A DNA stretch of 64,000 bases from NCBI RefSeq assembly GCF_011305995.1, contig NZ_CP049910.1, positions 2,790,001-2,854,000 of the forward strand, in the 5' to 3' direction. Of the stretch, positions 1 through 8,069 are shown piece after piece. A program made the position numbers and the translations under genes. This DNA is from Diaphorobacter sp. HDW4A (GTDB lineage Bacteria > Pseudomonadota > Gammaproteobacteria > Burkholderiales > Burkholderiaceae_C). The notes beneath the pieces were generated by a model, which did not search any database, was not told the origin of the DNA, and saw nothing but the letters and a program-made list of their open reading frames with translations. Numbering within the stretch: the stretch's first letter is position 1; each line of letters opens with the position of its first letter.

Positions 1-570
1 GAGAAGGAACTGGGCAACGGCATGGGCATCGCACGCGCCACGCTGTTCCATGAAAACCTGAGCGATGCGCTGATCAGCCAACTGGTCTCCGGCACCACGA
101 TCAGCCGCGTACAGAACGTGGACCGCGTGAAGACCACCGGCATCGAACTCGCCTACAACGCGCAGTCGGTACTGGTGCGCAATCTGGACTTCGGTGCCAG
201 CCTCACCTATGCCAATTCGCGCATCGTCTCCAACCCCGGCCTGCCATCCAGCGAAGGCAAATGGCAGCCCCGTGTGCCCCGCTGGCGCGCAACGGGTCTC
301 GTGAGTTACAAGCCGGATGCCCGCTGGACGCTCACCGCTGCCGCGCGTTACAGCGGCCGACAGTTCAACACGCTCGACAACAGCGACACGAACGCCGACA
401 CCTATTTCGGCACCAGCAAATTCTTCGTCGTCGACCTGCGCGCCCATGTGCGCCTCACACCCGAGCTGAGCGCTGCCTTTGGCATCGACAACGTAAACAA
501 CGAACGCTACTGGAGCTTTCACCCCATGCCGCAACGCACCTACACCGCGTCGCTGCGCTGGGATCTCTGA
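1..570 (+). CDS. TonB-dependent outer membrane receptor, C-terminal part (cut by window start)
   Basis: The reading frame is open from base 1, so the true start lies upstream; 189 residues are visible. The sequence has the alternating aromatic/polar strand pattern of a TonB-dependent receptor barrel (for example segments around LTYANSR and WTLTAAARYSG) and ends in the family-typical last strand TYTASLRWDL, whose terminal hydrophobic residue suits BAM recognition. Plug domain and TonB box are outside the window. It sits 39 bases before a secreted copper-binding protein, which hints at a copper or metallophore substrate, but that is inference from context only. Confidence 0.85.
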   Translation, partial: EKELGNGMGIARATLFHENLSDALISQLVSGTTISRVQNVDRVKTTGIELAYNAQSVLVRNLDFGASLTYANSRIVSNPGLPSSEGKWQPRVPRWRATGLVSYKPDARWTLTAAARYSGRQFNTLDNSDTNADTYFGTSKFFVVDLRAHVRLTPELSAAFGIDNVNNERYWSFHPMPQRTYTASLRWDL

Positions 571-609
571 ACCCATTTCTGTTTCTACTATTCAAACAAG
601 GACGCCATC

Positions 610-1515
610 ATGAAAAACACTTCTTCCACACTCACACTCACACTCATCACCGCCCTGCTCACCACAACTGCTGCACACGCCCACGTCGTTCTGCCCGCAG
701 GCGGTGCCAATGTCGGTAGCCCATACGACGCTGCCTTTCGCGTAGGCCATGCCTGCAAGGACGCCAAGGCCACGACGGCCATCGAGGTCGAACTGCCCAA
801 GGCCTTCCAGTTCAGGGAAGCCGTGGCGCGCAGCGGCTGGAAGCTCAGCACGCCCACAGCAGGCAGCCAAGGCGGCACGGTGCGCTGGGAGGCCGAGAGC
901 GCCGCCACCGCACTGCTGGGCAGCGAGAAAACCGCTTTTGTTGTGCGTGGCGTGCTGCCCGCCAAAGCGCAGGCGCTGCACTTCCCGGTTCACCAGATCT
1001 GCGACACGGGCCGGGCGGATTGGGCGCAGATTCCCACTTCAGCGAACGCAACCGAGAAGCTCGAATTCCCTGCTGCGCGCCTTGAGGTGCTGCCCGACAA
1101 CGTCGCCGCAGTGGACGTGCGCGATGCCTGGGTGCGCGCCGCCGTGCCGGGCCAGAGCGGCACAGGTGCGTTCGTGACGCTGCAGGCACCACAGGGCGCG
1201 AAGCTGGTAGCGGTGAAATCGGCCGCGGCCGGCGTGGTCGAGATCCACGAAATGAAGCTGGAGAACGACGTGATGAAGATGCGCGCCATCCCCGCGCTTG
1301 ACCTGCCTGCGGGCGAGCCCGTCAAGCTCGCACCCGGTGGCCTGCATCTGATGATGATGGACCTGAAGCAGCCCATCACCGCAGGCCAGACGCTGAGCTT
1401 CACGCTCACGCTCGAAGACGCCAACGGCAAACGCCGCGAACGCCAGATCGAGGTTCCGGTGCGCGCAGGCGCTGCGGCTGCGGGCGGTGAGCACGGCGCA
1501 CATCAGCATCACTGA
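610..1515 (+). CDS. Secreted YcnI (DUF1775) / PCu(A)C copper-binding fusion protein
   Basis: 301 residues. A Sec signal peptide (about residues 1-24, ending in AHA) would leave His25 as the mature N-terminus, the residue that binds copper in YcnI proteins. Residues about 25-160 match the YcnI/DUF1775 fold and about 165-285 the PCu(A)C periplasmic copper chaperone fold. The PCu(A)C ligand motif is complete and correctly spaced: His213-X10-Met224-X21-His246-X-Met248. The tail ends GEHGAHQHH, a further possible metal site. An AAGGA ribosome site lies 7 bases before the ATG. Family role: periplasmic copper handling and delivery, for example to cytochrome oxidase CuA. It follows a TonB-dependent receptor gene, probably in one transcript. 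The domain fusion is known but less common than separate genes. Confidence 0.9.
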   Translation: MKNTSSTLTLTLITALLTTTAAHAHVVLPAGGANVGSPYDAAFRVGHACKDAKATTAIEVELPKAFQFREAVARSGWKLSTPTAGSQGGTVRWEAESAATALLGSEKTAFVVRGVLPAKAQALHFPVHQICDTGRADWAQIPTSANATEKLEFPAARLEVLPDNVAAVDVRDAWVRAAVPGQSGTGAFVTLQAPQGAKLVAVKSAAAGVVEIHEMKLENDVMKMRAIPALDLPAGEPVKLAPGGLHLMMMDLKQPITAGQTLSFTLTLEDANGKRRERQIEVPVRAGAAAAGGEHGAHQHH

Positions 1516-1522
1516 CAAGCTC

Positions 1523-1544
1523 GTGCTCATCAGACATTGAGCAC
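1523..1544 (+). other. Stem-loop after the copper protein gene
   Basis: GTGCTCA (1523-1529) and TGAGCAC (1538-1544) form a perfect 7-bp stem with an 8-base loop, 8 bases after the stop codon. No T-run follows, so it is not a standard intrinsic terminator; it may protect or end the message. Confidence 0.4.
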
Positions 1545-1658
1545 ACATTGCACGGAAAAAGGGAAAGACTGATTCAACCATTCGCATCGGTCTTTCCCAC
1601 CGCAGGTTGCGCTGTATTGCCTGACAATCGGGGCGGTTTTGAAAGTCAGGAGTCCCCC

Positions 1659-2126
1659 ATGTCCCAGCATGCAGCGCTGATGCGCCAGGCCGTGCAGCTC
1701 GCGCACGAAAACCGCGAGCGTGGCGGTCGCCCCTTCGGTGCCGTGCTGGTGCGCGGCTCGGAGGTCATCGCCACCGGCATCAACGAGATCGTGCAGTCGC
1801 ACGATCCAAGCACCCATGCCGAGATGCAGGCCATCCGCACGGCCACGCGCGCTCAGAAGAACCCTTCGCTCGCCGGTTGCAGCATCTACGCAAGTGGCCA
1901 CCCCTGCCCCATGTGCCTCGCCGCCCTCGTGATGACCGGTGTGGAGAGCGTGTTCTTCGCGTTCGACAACGACGATGCCGCGCCATACCAGCTGTCGAGC
2001 GAAGGCACCTACCAGCGCCTGCGCTTGAACCTCACACCACCACCGCTGCCGATCACGCGCGTGGACACGGGCATCACCGCCGCGCAGCTCTACGGTGAGG
2101 CGCCTTGGCCAGAAGAATCGAAATGA
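1659..2126 (+). CDS. Cytidine/guanine deaminase-like nucleobase deaminase
   Basis: 155 residues from the ATG preceded by AGGAG six bases upstream; an in-frame extension to 1548 lacks such a site. The zinc hydrolase signature of the cytidine deaminase-like superfamily is present: His53-Ala-Glu55 (zinc ligand and proton shuttle) and Pro82-Cys83-X2-Cys86. Length and the pattern FAFDNDDAA after the second motif suit guanine deaminase/nucleoside deaminase members better than tRNA adenosine deaminase TadA. It hydrolytically deaminates a base or nucleoside in the cytosol; the exact substrate is not readable. The next gene, a CynX-like permease, starts 7 bases later, so the pair probably forms an operon for import and salvage of a small nitrogenous compound (inference). 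Confidence 0.85.
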   Translation: MSQHAALMRQAVQLAHENRERGGRPFGAVLVRGSEVIATGINEIVQSHDPSTHAEMQAIRTATRAQKNPSLAGCSIYASGHPCPMCLAALVMTGVESVFFAFDNDDAAPYQLSSEGTYQRLRLNLTPPPLPITRVDTGITAAQLYGEAPWPEESK

Positions 2127-2133
2127 CTCCTTG

Positions 2134-3390
2134 ATGCCAAGTACAAAACACAACACGGCCTCCGCATCGACCTCCACGCTTTCTCCCGCCCTGTGGGTGC
2201 TGGTGGTTGTCGCCATCACCATCAATCTGCGCCCGTTTCTCACGGCCGTCGGCCCGCTCGGCCAGGCGATCCGCGACACCACGGGCATGAACCTGAGCCA
2301 GCTTTCGTGGCTCACGCTGCTGCCGATGGCGCTGATGGGCGTGGGCGCGTGGGTCGCTCCAGCGGCTCTGCGGGTGCTCGGCGCGCGCACGGTCATCTGC
2401 GGCTCGCTGCTGCTGATCGCGCTGGGTTGCGCACTGCGCATGCTCGGAGCAAGCGCGGCGGTGCTGCTCGCCACTGCGGCGTTTTGCGGCGCGGGCGTGG
2501 CGCTGATCCAAGGCATTCTGCCCGGCGCGATCAAAAGGGAATCACCGCGCCATGTCGCGCAGATGATGGGCCTGTACTCCTGTGCGCTGATGGGCGGCGG
2601 CGCCTTTGGTGCGCAGATTTCGCCGCTGGCCATGCAATGGGGTTGGGACTGGCGTGCAGCACTTTCTTTGTGGACGATTCCGGTGCTTATCGCCCTGCCG
2701 CTCGCATGGTATGCATTTGGAGTGATCTGCAAGCTTCACGCCAATACCGCCGTAAGCTCCGCGCAAACGCAAACGCAACCACAACCCAACGACACCGGCT
2801 GGTTGATCCGCCGCCCGCGCACCTGGCTGCTCATGGCCTGCTTTGGCCTCGTCAACGGTGGCTATGCGGCCATCGTCGCATGGCTCGCGCCGTTCTATCA
2901 AACCCACGGCTGGAGCGCCGCGAAGAGCGGCACGCTCGTCGCCATCCTCTCGATTGCGCAGGCTACGGCCGCGCTCACCCTGCCCGCACTCGCCGCGCGC
3001 CATCAGGACCGCAGGCCCTGGATCGCCTTCACGCTGCTGTGTCAGCTGCTCGGGTTCGCCGTGCTGATCTGGTGGCCCGACGCGGCCCCCACGCTCAACG
3101 CCATCTTGCTCGGCGTGGGTCTTGGCGGCTGCTTCGCGCTGATGATGGTGGTTGCGCTCGACCACCTGCCCTCGCCCTCGCAGGCCGGGGCGCTCAACGC
3201 GCTGATGCAGGGCGGCGGCTTTCTGCTGGCATCGCTTGCGCCCTGGGTGATCGCGCAGCTGCACGAGGTGACGGGGAAGTTTGAATCGGGCTGGATGTAC
3301 CAGCTCGGCGCGGTATGCGTGGTGTGCGTGCTGGTGGCAAGGCTGTCTCCGTCGCACTATCCCGTGGTGATGAAAGCGCCTTCGAGCTAA
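2134..3390 (+). CDS. MFS transporter, CynX/NimT family
   Basis: 418 residues with about 12 hydrophobic helices. The first helix ends in TINLRPFLTAVGPL, the conserved NLRP motif of the cyanate/2-nitroimidazole (CynX/NimT) branch of the major facilitator superfamily. A polar linker near residues 195-215 separates the two six-helix halves. The ATG at 2134 follows the deaminase stop by 7 bases; a GTG start at 2095 inside the deaminase gene is possible but less likely. Substrate unknown; neighbouring deaminase suggests a small nitrogenous solute. Its stop codon overlaps the stop of the convergent regulator gene. Confidence 0.85.
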   Translation: MPSTKHNTASASTSTLSPALWVLVVVAITINLRPFLTAVGPLGQAIRDTTGMNLSQLSWLTLLPMALMGVGAWVAPAALRVLGARTVICGSLLLIALGCALRMLGASAAVLLATAAFCGAGVALIQGILPGAIKRESPRHVAQMMGLYSCALMGGGAFGAQISPLAMQWGWDWRAALSLWTIPVLIALPLAWYAFGVICKLHANTAVSSAQTQTQPQPNDTGWLIRRPRTWLLMACFGLVNGGYAAIVAWLAPFYQTHGWSAAKSGTLVAILSIAQATAALTLPALAARHQDRRPWIAFTLLCQLLGFAVLIWWPDAAPTLNAILLGVGLGGCFALMMVVALDHLPSPSQAGALNALMQGGGFLLASLAPWVIAQLHEVTGKFESGWMYQLGAVCVVCVLVARLSPSHYPVVMKAPSS

Positions 3391-4985
3391 CGCACCGAAG
3401 GTCGCGCGCCAAACTCCTTCAACGCCTGCAGCAGTATGAAGAACGCCGACTGCATCGTCTCTTCAGGAACGGCCGCATAGCCCAGCAGCAGCCCCTTGGC
3501 CGGTTCCGGAGAACGGTAGTAGCGCGAGAGCGGCCGACCGAGCACGCCGCGTGATTGCAGCGTCTGCGCGAGCAGCACGTCGTCGAAATGATCGGGCAGG
3601 CGCAGCACCAGCTGCAGCCCGGCCTGGCTGTCGGGTTCCACCAGAAATTCCTCGCCGAGATAGCGCAGGATCAGCGTGCGCAGCCATTCGCGGCGGCGGC
3701 CGTAGAGCACGCGCATCTTGCGGATGTGGGTGGCGTAGTGGCCCTCGCGGATCAACTCGGCGAGCGCAAGCTGAGTGACCACGTGGCCCTCGCGGTATAG
3801 CTCGGCGTGCATGCGCCGCATGGGGGTGACCAGCTCCGGCGGCAGCACCATGTAGCCCACGCGCAGGCCGGGGAACAACGTCTTGCTGAAGGTGCCGATG
3901 TAGATCACCGGGGCGTCCTGCTCCAGCCCCTGCATGGCCGGAATCGGACGACTGGCGAAGCGGAACTCGCTGTCGTAGTCGTCCTCCAGAATCCACGCGC
4001 CGTGCTTGCGCGCGTAGGCCAGCAGCGATCTGCGCCGCGCGAGACTCATCACCGTGCCCAGCGGGTATTGGTGCGATGGCGTCACGCAGATCAGCTTGGG
4101 TGGCGAGGCATGTTCGTCGAGCGTGATGCCTTCGTCATCCACCGCACGGCCGACGACCACGACGCCGGGCGACATGCGCAGCACGTTCGCGATGCCCCAG
4201 TAACCGGGATCTTCCATCCACACGGCATCGTGCGGATCGACCAGCGTGCGCACCGTCAGATCGACGGCCTGGTGCACGCCTTCGGTGATGAGGATCTGCT
4301 CAGACGTGCATTGCACGGAGCGGGCCACGCGCAGATAGTCGACCAGCGCCTGCTTGAGCGGCAACGCGCCACCAGCGGTGTCGTAGGTCAGCATTTCCGG
4401 TTGCGCATGCCGCCACAACCGGTTGAGGATGCGCGCGTAGACGGCACGCGGAAACTGCGACACGTCGGGCACACCGGGCATGAAGGCGCCCCACTGCCGG
4501 TCCGCAGCGGACGCGTGGGCGAGCACCTGCTGCGCGCCTTGGGAGAGCACGACGTCACGACTGCGCAACAAGGGTGCAGCTCGCCCGGCCCGCGCGGCGC
4601 GCGGCGCACGCAGCAAGGTCTCCGGCGTGGTCTGTGCGACAAAGGTGCCGCTGCCGACATGGCTGACCAGATAGCCTTCCACCCGCAACTGCTCGTAGGC
4701 ATGCGCGACGGTGTTGCGCGACACGTCGAGCTCCTGCATCAGCTCGCGCGTGGCGGGCAGGCGCGTGCCGGGCTTGAGTGCCCCCGTAGCGATGCCCTCG
4801 CGCAGCAGCGCGCACAGTTGCTCCACGAGCGTGAGACGCGCGCCCTGCTCTGGGGCCTCCGTGCCCCAGCCTTTTTGCAGCAACCAATCCACACAGACCG
4901 AACTTTTCGCCATCGCCTTGCCACCGGATTTCTCCAGCTCCTTCTCATCGTCCCACATGCCATCAAATTGGCACCCTATTCTCAT
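3387..4985 (-). CDS. MocR/GabR-type PLP-dependent transcription regulator
   Basis: 532 residues from the longest start. Residues about 50-115 are a GntR-type winged helix (TRLPATRELMQELDVSRNTV) and about 165-520 a fold-I aminotransferase-like domain with the PLP lysine Lys368 in GTFSKTLFPGLRVGY. This is the MocR architecture. GabR, the best studied member, senses GABA plus PLP and activates gabTD. Here the gene is divergent from gabT with 85 bases between, so a GABA-responsive activator role is likely. Shorter starts at 4958 or 4913 cannot be excluded because no candidate has a strong ribosome site. Its stop overlaps the stop of the convergent transporter gene (shared bases 3387-3390). Confidence 0.9.
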   Translation of the reverse strand: MRIGCQFDGMWDDEKELEKSGGKAMAKSSVCVDWLLQKGWGTEAPEQGARLTLVEQLCALLREGIATGALKPGTRLPATRELMQELDVSRNTVAHAYEQLRVEGYLVSHVGSGTFVAQTTPETLLRAPRAARAGRAAPLLRSRDVVLSQGAQQVLAHASAADRQWGAFMPGVPDVSQFPRAVYARILNRLWRHAQPEMLTYDTAGGALPLKQALVDYLRVARSVQCTSEQILITEGVHQAVDLTVRTLVDPHDAVWMEDPGYWGIANVLRMSPGVVVVGRAVDDEGITLDEHASPPKLICVTPSHQYPLGTVMSLARRRSLLAYARKHGAWILEDDYDSEFRFASRPIPAMQGLEQDAPVIYIGTFSKTLFPGLRVGYMVLPPELVTPMRRMHAELYREGHVVTQLALAELIREGHYATHIRKMRVLYGRRREWLRTLILRYLGEEFLVEPDSQAGLQLVLRLPDHFDDVLLAQTLQSRGVLGRPLSRYYRSPEPAKGLLLGYAAVPEETMQSAFFILLQALKEFGARPSVR

Positions 4986-4992
4986 ACAACAG

Positions 4993-5032
4993 TGGAGCCA
5001 TTCAAGGAGCTAATTTCACGTTCAATGGAGCC
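4993..5032 (+). promoter_or_regulatory. Candidate operator: direct repeat between the MocR-type gene and gabT
   Basis: TGGAGCC occurs at 4993-4999 and again at 5026-5032, exactly 33 bases apart (about three helical turns), each near a TTCAA block (5001, 5021). Direct repeats at helical spacing between the divergent genes are what GabR/MocR dimers bind. Sequence alone does not prove binding. Confidence 0.45.
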
Positions 5033-5070
5033 CTGTCGAAACACCGATCACCAACCTCCAAGGAATTCCC

Positions 5071-6381
5071 ATGACGACCAATGCCGAACTCAAGAACCGC
5101 CGCCTTGCCGCCGCCCCTCGCGGTGTGGGCGTGATGTGCGATTTCCACGCAGCGCAGGCCGACAACGCGCTGATCACCGACGTTGAAGGCAAGCAGTACA
5201 TCGACTTCGCCGCCGGCATCGCGGTGCTCAACACCGGCCACCGCCACCCGCGCATCGTCAAGGCCGTGCAGGAGCAGCTCTCGCACTTCACCCACACGGC
5301 CTACCAGATCGTCCCCTACGAAAGCGCCATTGCCTTGGCCGAGCGTATCAACGCGTTGGCCCCCATTGACGGCCCCGCCAAGACCGCCTTCTTCACAACC
5401 GGCGTAGAAGCCGTAGAGAACGCGGTGAAGATCGCCCGCTACGCCACCGGCCGCTCGGCCGTCATCGCGTTTCAGGGCGCCTTCCACGGCCGCACGCTGA
5501 TGGGCCTCACGCTCACCGGCAAGGTCAACCCCTACAAGGCCGGCTTCGGCACGATGATGAGCGACGTCTACCACGTGCCCTTCCCCACCAATGGCGTGAG
5601 TGTGAAAGACAGCATCGACGCGATCCAGATGCTGTTCAAGACGTCCGTGGACCCACGCCGCGTGGCCGCCATCATCCTTGAGCCGGTGCAGGGCGAAGGC
5701 GGCTTCAACCCCACGCCTTGCGCACTGTTTGAAGGCCTGCGCCAAATCTGCGATGCCAACGGCATTCTGCTGATCGCCGATGAGGTGCAGACCGGCTTCG
5801 CCCGCACCGGCAAGCTGTTCGCGATGGAACACCACGCAGTCAAGGCTGACCTGATCACCATGGCCAAGAGCCTTGGTGGCGGCATGCCGATCTCCGGCGT
5901 CGTCGGTCGTGCTGAAGTGATGGATGCACCCAACCCCGGCGGCCTCGGCGGCACCTACGCAGCCAACCCGTTGGCCGTGGCCGCAGCCCATGCCGTGATC
6001 GACGTGATCGCCGAAGAAAAACTCTGCGACCGCGCCGTGCAACTCGGCGAACGCCTGCAATCGCGCCTGAAGGCCGTCAAGGCCAAGGACGCAGGCATCA
6101 GCGACGTGCGCGGCCTCGGCTCCATGGTGGCCGTCGAATTCCACAACGCGACCACGCAAGCGCCAGACGCCGACCGCGTCAACGCCATCGTCAAGACGGC
6201 GATGGCCAACGGCCTGCTGCTGCTGACCTGCGGGCTTTACGGCAATGTGATCCGATTCCTGTACCCCCTGACCATCGAAGATGCCCTGTTCGACAAGGCG
6301 CTCGACATCATCGAAAACGCAATCAAGGGCGAAACCAAGCCAGCAGCAAACAGCACCAAACCAGCAGCCGTAGCAGCATAA
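5071..6381 (+). CDS. gabT: 4-aminobutyrate aminotransferase
   Basis: 436 residues, start supported by AAGGAA five bases upstream. A class III (fold type I) PLP aminotransferase: TTGVEAVENAVK phosphate-binding region near 109-120, the IADEVQTGF motif with Asp237 that contacts the PLP nitrogen, and the Schiff-base lysine Lys266 in TMAKSLGGG. It moves the amino group of GABA to 2-oxoglutarate, giving succinate semialdehyde and glutamate in the cytosol. The product feeds the following gabD. The C-terminal tail is alanine/lysine rich. The divergent MocR-type gene is the likely regulator. A 5-aminovalerate activity is also possible in this family. Confidence 0.93.
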   Translation: MTTNAELKNRRLAAAPRGVGVMCDFHAAQADNALITDVEGKQYIDFAAGIAVLNTGHRHPRIVKAVQEQLSHFTHTAYQIVPYESAIALAERINALAPIDGPAKTAFFTTGVEAVENAVKIARYATGRSAVIAFQGAFHGRTLMGLTLTGKVNPYKAGFGTMMSDVYHVPFPTNGVSVKDSIDAIQMLFKTSVDPRRVAAIILEPVQGEGGFNPTPCALFEGLRQICDANGILLIADEVQTGFARTGKLFAMEHHAVKADLITMAKSLGGGMPISGVVGRAEVMDAPNPGGLGGTYAANPLAVAAAHAVIDVIAEEKLCDRAVQLGERLQSRLKAVKAKDAGISDVRGLGSMVAVEFHNATTQAPDADRVNAIVKTAMANGLLLLTCGLYGNVIRFLYPLTIEDALFDKALDIIENAIKGETKPAANSTKPAAVAA

Positions 6382-6413
6382 GCCGCCCCTCGAACCACCC
6401 CCACAACGCCAAG

Positions 6414-6545
6414 ACAGCCCTTCAGGCTAGGCGTCGAAGCCGCAGACAGTACTTTGGTATTTGGTACGGCAAGGCTTCGCAACGACGCATGAAGGGCTGT
6501 ATTGGCGCCTCCAAACGAACCACCAATCGAAGCCACAAGGCTTCG
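6414..6545 (+). other. Highly structured gabT-gabD intercistronic element
   Basis: An 11-bp perfect inverted repeat (ACAGCCCTTCA at 6414-6424, TGAAGGGCTGT at 6490-6500) encloses a second pairing (GCGTCG 6431-6436 with CGACGC 6483-6488) and an alternative inner one (CGAAGCC 6435-6441 with GGCTTCG 6473-6479). A separate perfect 7-bp hairpin with ACAA loop follows (CGAAGCC 6528-6534, GGCTTCG 6539-6545), ending 20 bases before the gabD start. The CGAAGCC and GGCTTCG blocks are each present twice, so mutually exclusive foldings are possible. No T-run follows on the coding strand. A cis-acting mRNA element is possible, but so is an embedded repeat. Confidence 0.55.
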
Positions 6546-6565
6546 TAAAAAACAAAAGAAGACAA

Positions 6566-8023
6566 ATGACAGTAGAACTCCAGCGTCCCGAGCTGCTCCG
6601 CCAAGCCTGCCTGCTCGCTACCGGATGGAAAGAAGCCGAGAAAAATAATTCTCTGGAAGTCCGCAACCCGGCGACGGGTGAATTGATTGGTCTGATCCCT
6701 CGTCTGGGCTACGACGAAACCAACGAAGCCATTGCCTCAGCACAGGCGGCCCTCCCCGCCTGGTCCGCCCGCACGGCGGCCGAGCGCGCGACGATCCTGC
6801 GCCGCTGGCACGGCCTGATGCTGCAGCACCAGGAAGACCTCGCCCGCATCATGACGCTGGAGCAAGGAAAACCGCTGGCCGAAGCGCGCGGCGAGATTGG
6901 CTACGCGGCATCGTTCATCGAATGGTTTGCCGAAGAAGGCAAGCGCATCGACGGCGAAATCCTGCAGGCCCCGCGCGCCGGTCAGCACCTGCTCGTCACC
7001 CGCCAGCCGATTGGCGTGTGCGCCGCGATCACACCGTGGAATTTTCCCGCCGCGATGATCACCCGCAAGGCCGGACCGGCCCTCGCCGCAGGTTGCACCA
7101 TGGTGCTCAAGCCCGCCGAGAACACCCCGTTCAGCGCGATGGCGCTTGGCGTGTTAGCGCTCGAAGCGGGCATTCCAGCAGGCGTGCTGCAGATCATTAC
7201 CGGAGACGCCCCCGGCATTGGCCGCGCGCTGACCGAAAGCCCCGTCGTGCGCAAGCTCAGCTTCACCGGCTCCACGCAGACCGGCCGCCTGCTGATGCGC
7301 CAGAGTAGCGACACCATCAAAAAGCTCTCGCTCGAACTCGGCGGTAACGCGCCGCTGATCGTCTTCGAAGACGCCGACATCGACCGCGCGATTGCGGGCA
7401 TTCTGGCCTCCAAGTTCCGCAACGTCGGCCAGACCTGCGTCTGCGCCAACCGCATCTACGTGCAAGACAGTATCTATGACGAAGTCGCCAAGCGCCTGAC
7501 CGCTGAAGTCGAAAAGTTCAAGGTCGGCAACGGCTTCGATGCCGGCGTCACCCACGGCCCGATGATCAACGAGGCCGCCGTCACCAAGGTCGAACGCCAC
7601 ATCGAAGACGCCGTCTCCAAGGGGGCGAAGCTGCTGACCGGCGGCAAGCGCCACCCGCTCGGGCAGACCTTCTTCACCCCCACCGTGCTCGCCGGTGTGA
7701 CTGACGACATGCTGGTGTGCAGTGAAGAAACTTTCGGCCCGATTGCACCGCTGTTCCGCTTCAAGGACGAAGTCGAAGTGGTGCACCGCGCCAACGACAC
7801 CATCTTCGGTCTGGCCGCCTACGTCTTCACCGAAGACCAGCGCCGCATCTGGCGTGTCTCGGCCTCGCTCGAGTACGGCATGGTGGGTGTGAACACGGGC
7901 CTCATCTCCAACGAGGTCGCACCGTTCGGCGGCATCAAGCAATCCGGCCTCGGCCGCGAAGGCTCACGTCACGGCATCGAGGACTATGTGGAGATGAAGT
8001 ACGTCTGCATGGATATCAACTGA
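6566..8023 (+). CDS. gabD: Succinate-semialdehyde dehydrogenase (NAD(P)+)
   Basis: 485 residues from ATG 6566, the usual GabD length; an upstream in-frame extension runs through the structured spacer and is not credible. Aldehyde dehydrogenase motifs are complete: TPWNFP near 156, FTGSTQTGR (cofactor turn) near 233, the general base Glu257 in ELGGNAP, and the nucleophile Cys291 in GQTCVC, with the second cysteine Cys293 typical of GabD. It oxidises succinate semialdehyde from GabT to succinate for the TCA cycle. A 184-base structured spacer separates it from gabT. The stop codon is directly followed by a dispersed repeat copy (8023-8044). Confidence 0.94.
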   Translation: MTVELQRPELLRQACLLATGWKEAEKNNSLEVRNPATGELIGLIPRLGYDETNEAIASAQAALPAWSARTAAERATILRRWHGLMLQHQEDLARIMTLEQGKPLAEARGEIGYAASFIEWFAEEGKRIDGEILQAPRAGQHLLVTRQPIGVCAAITPWNFPAAMITRKAGPALAAGCTMVLKPAENTPFSAMALGVLALEAGIPAGVLQIITGDAPGIGRALTESPVVRKLSFTGSTQTGRLLMRQSSDTIKKLSLELGGNAPLIVFEDADIDRAIAGILASKFRNVGQTCVCANRIYVQDSIYDEVAKRLTAEVEKFKVGNGFDAGVTHGPMINEAAVTKVERHIEDAVSKGAKLLTGGKRHPLGQTFFTPTVLAGVTDDMLVCSEETFGPIAPLFRFKDEVEVVHRANDTIFGLAAYVFTEDQRRIWRVSASLEYGMVGVNTGLISNEVAPFGGIKQSGLGREGSRHGIEDYVEMKYVCMDIN

Positions 8024-8044
8024 CCCCCTGAGGCGCTTCGCGGC
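8023..8044 (+). repeat. Dispersed intergenic repeat, copy 1
   Basis: A 22-base block beginning ACCCCCTGAG and ending GCTTCGCGGC directly follows gabD. The same block, 20 of 22 bases identical, occurs on the opposite strand at 39791-39812. It lies between the convergent gabD and trmH-family genes. Confidence 0.6.
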
Positions 8045-8069
8045 TGCCCTCGTGTGGGCCGCGTCAGTT

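Noticed and set aside
1530..2732. 400-residue minus-strand frame across the deaminase and CynX-type genes
   Set aside because: It lies opposite two well-supported genes, has low-complexity composition and no recognisable motif; long antisense frames are expected at this GC content.
3807..5186. 459-residue plus-strand frame opposite the MocR-type gene
   Set aside because: Antisense to a gene with clear helix-turn-helix and PLP motifs; His/Arg-rich shadow composition.
6528..6545. Hairpin before gabD as an intrinsic terminator
   Set aside because: The stem is followed by an A-rich, not T-rich, stretch on the coding strand, and neither strand has a T-run in the right place.
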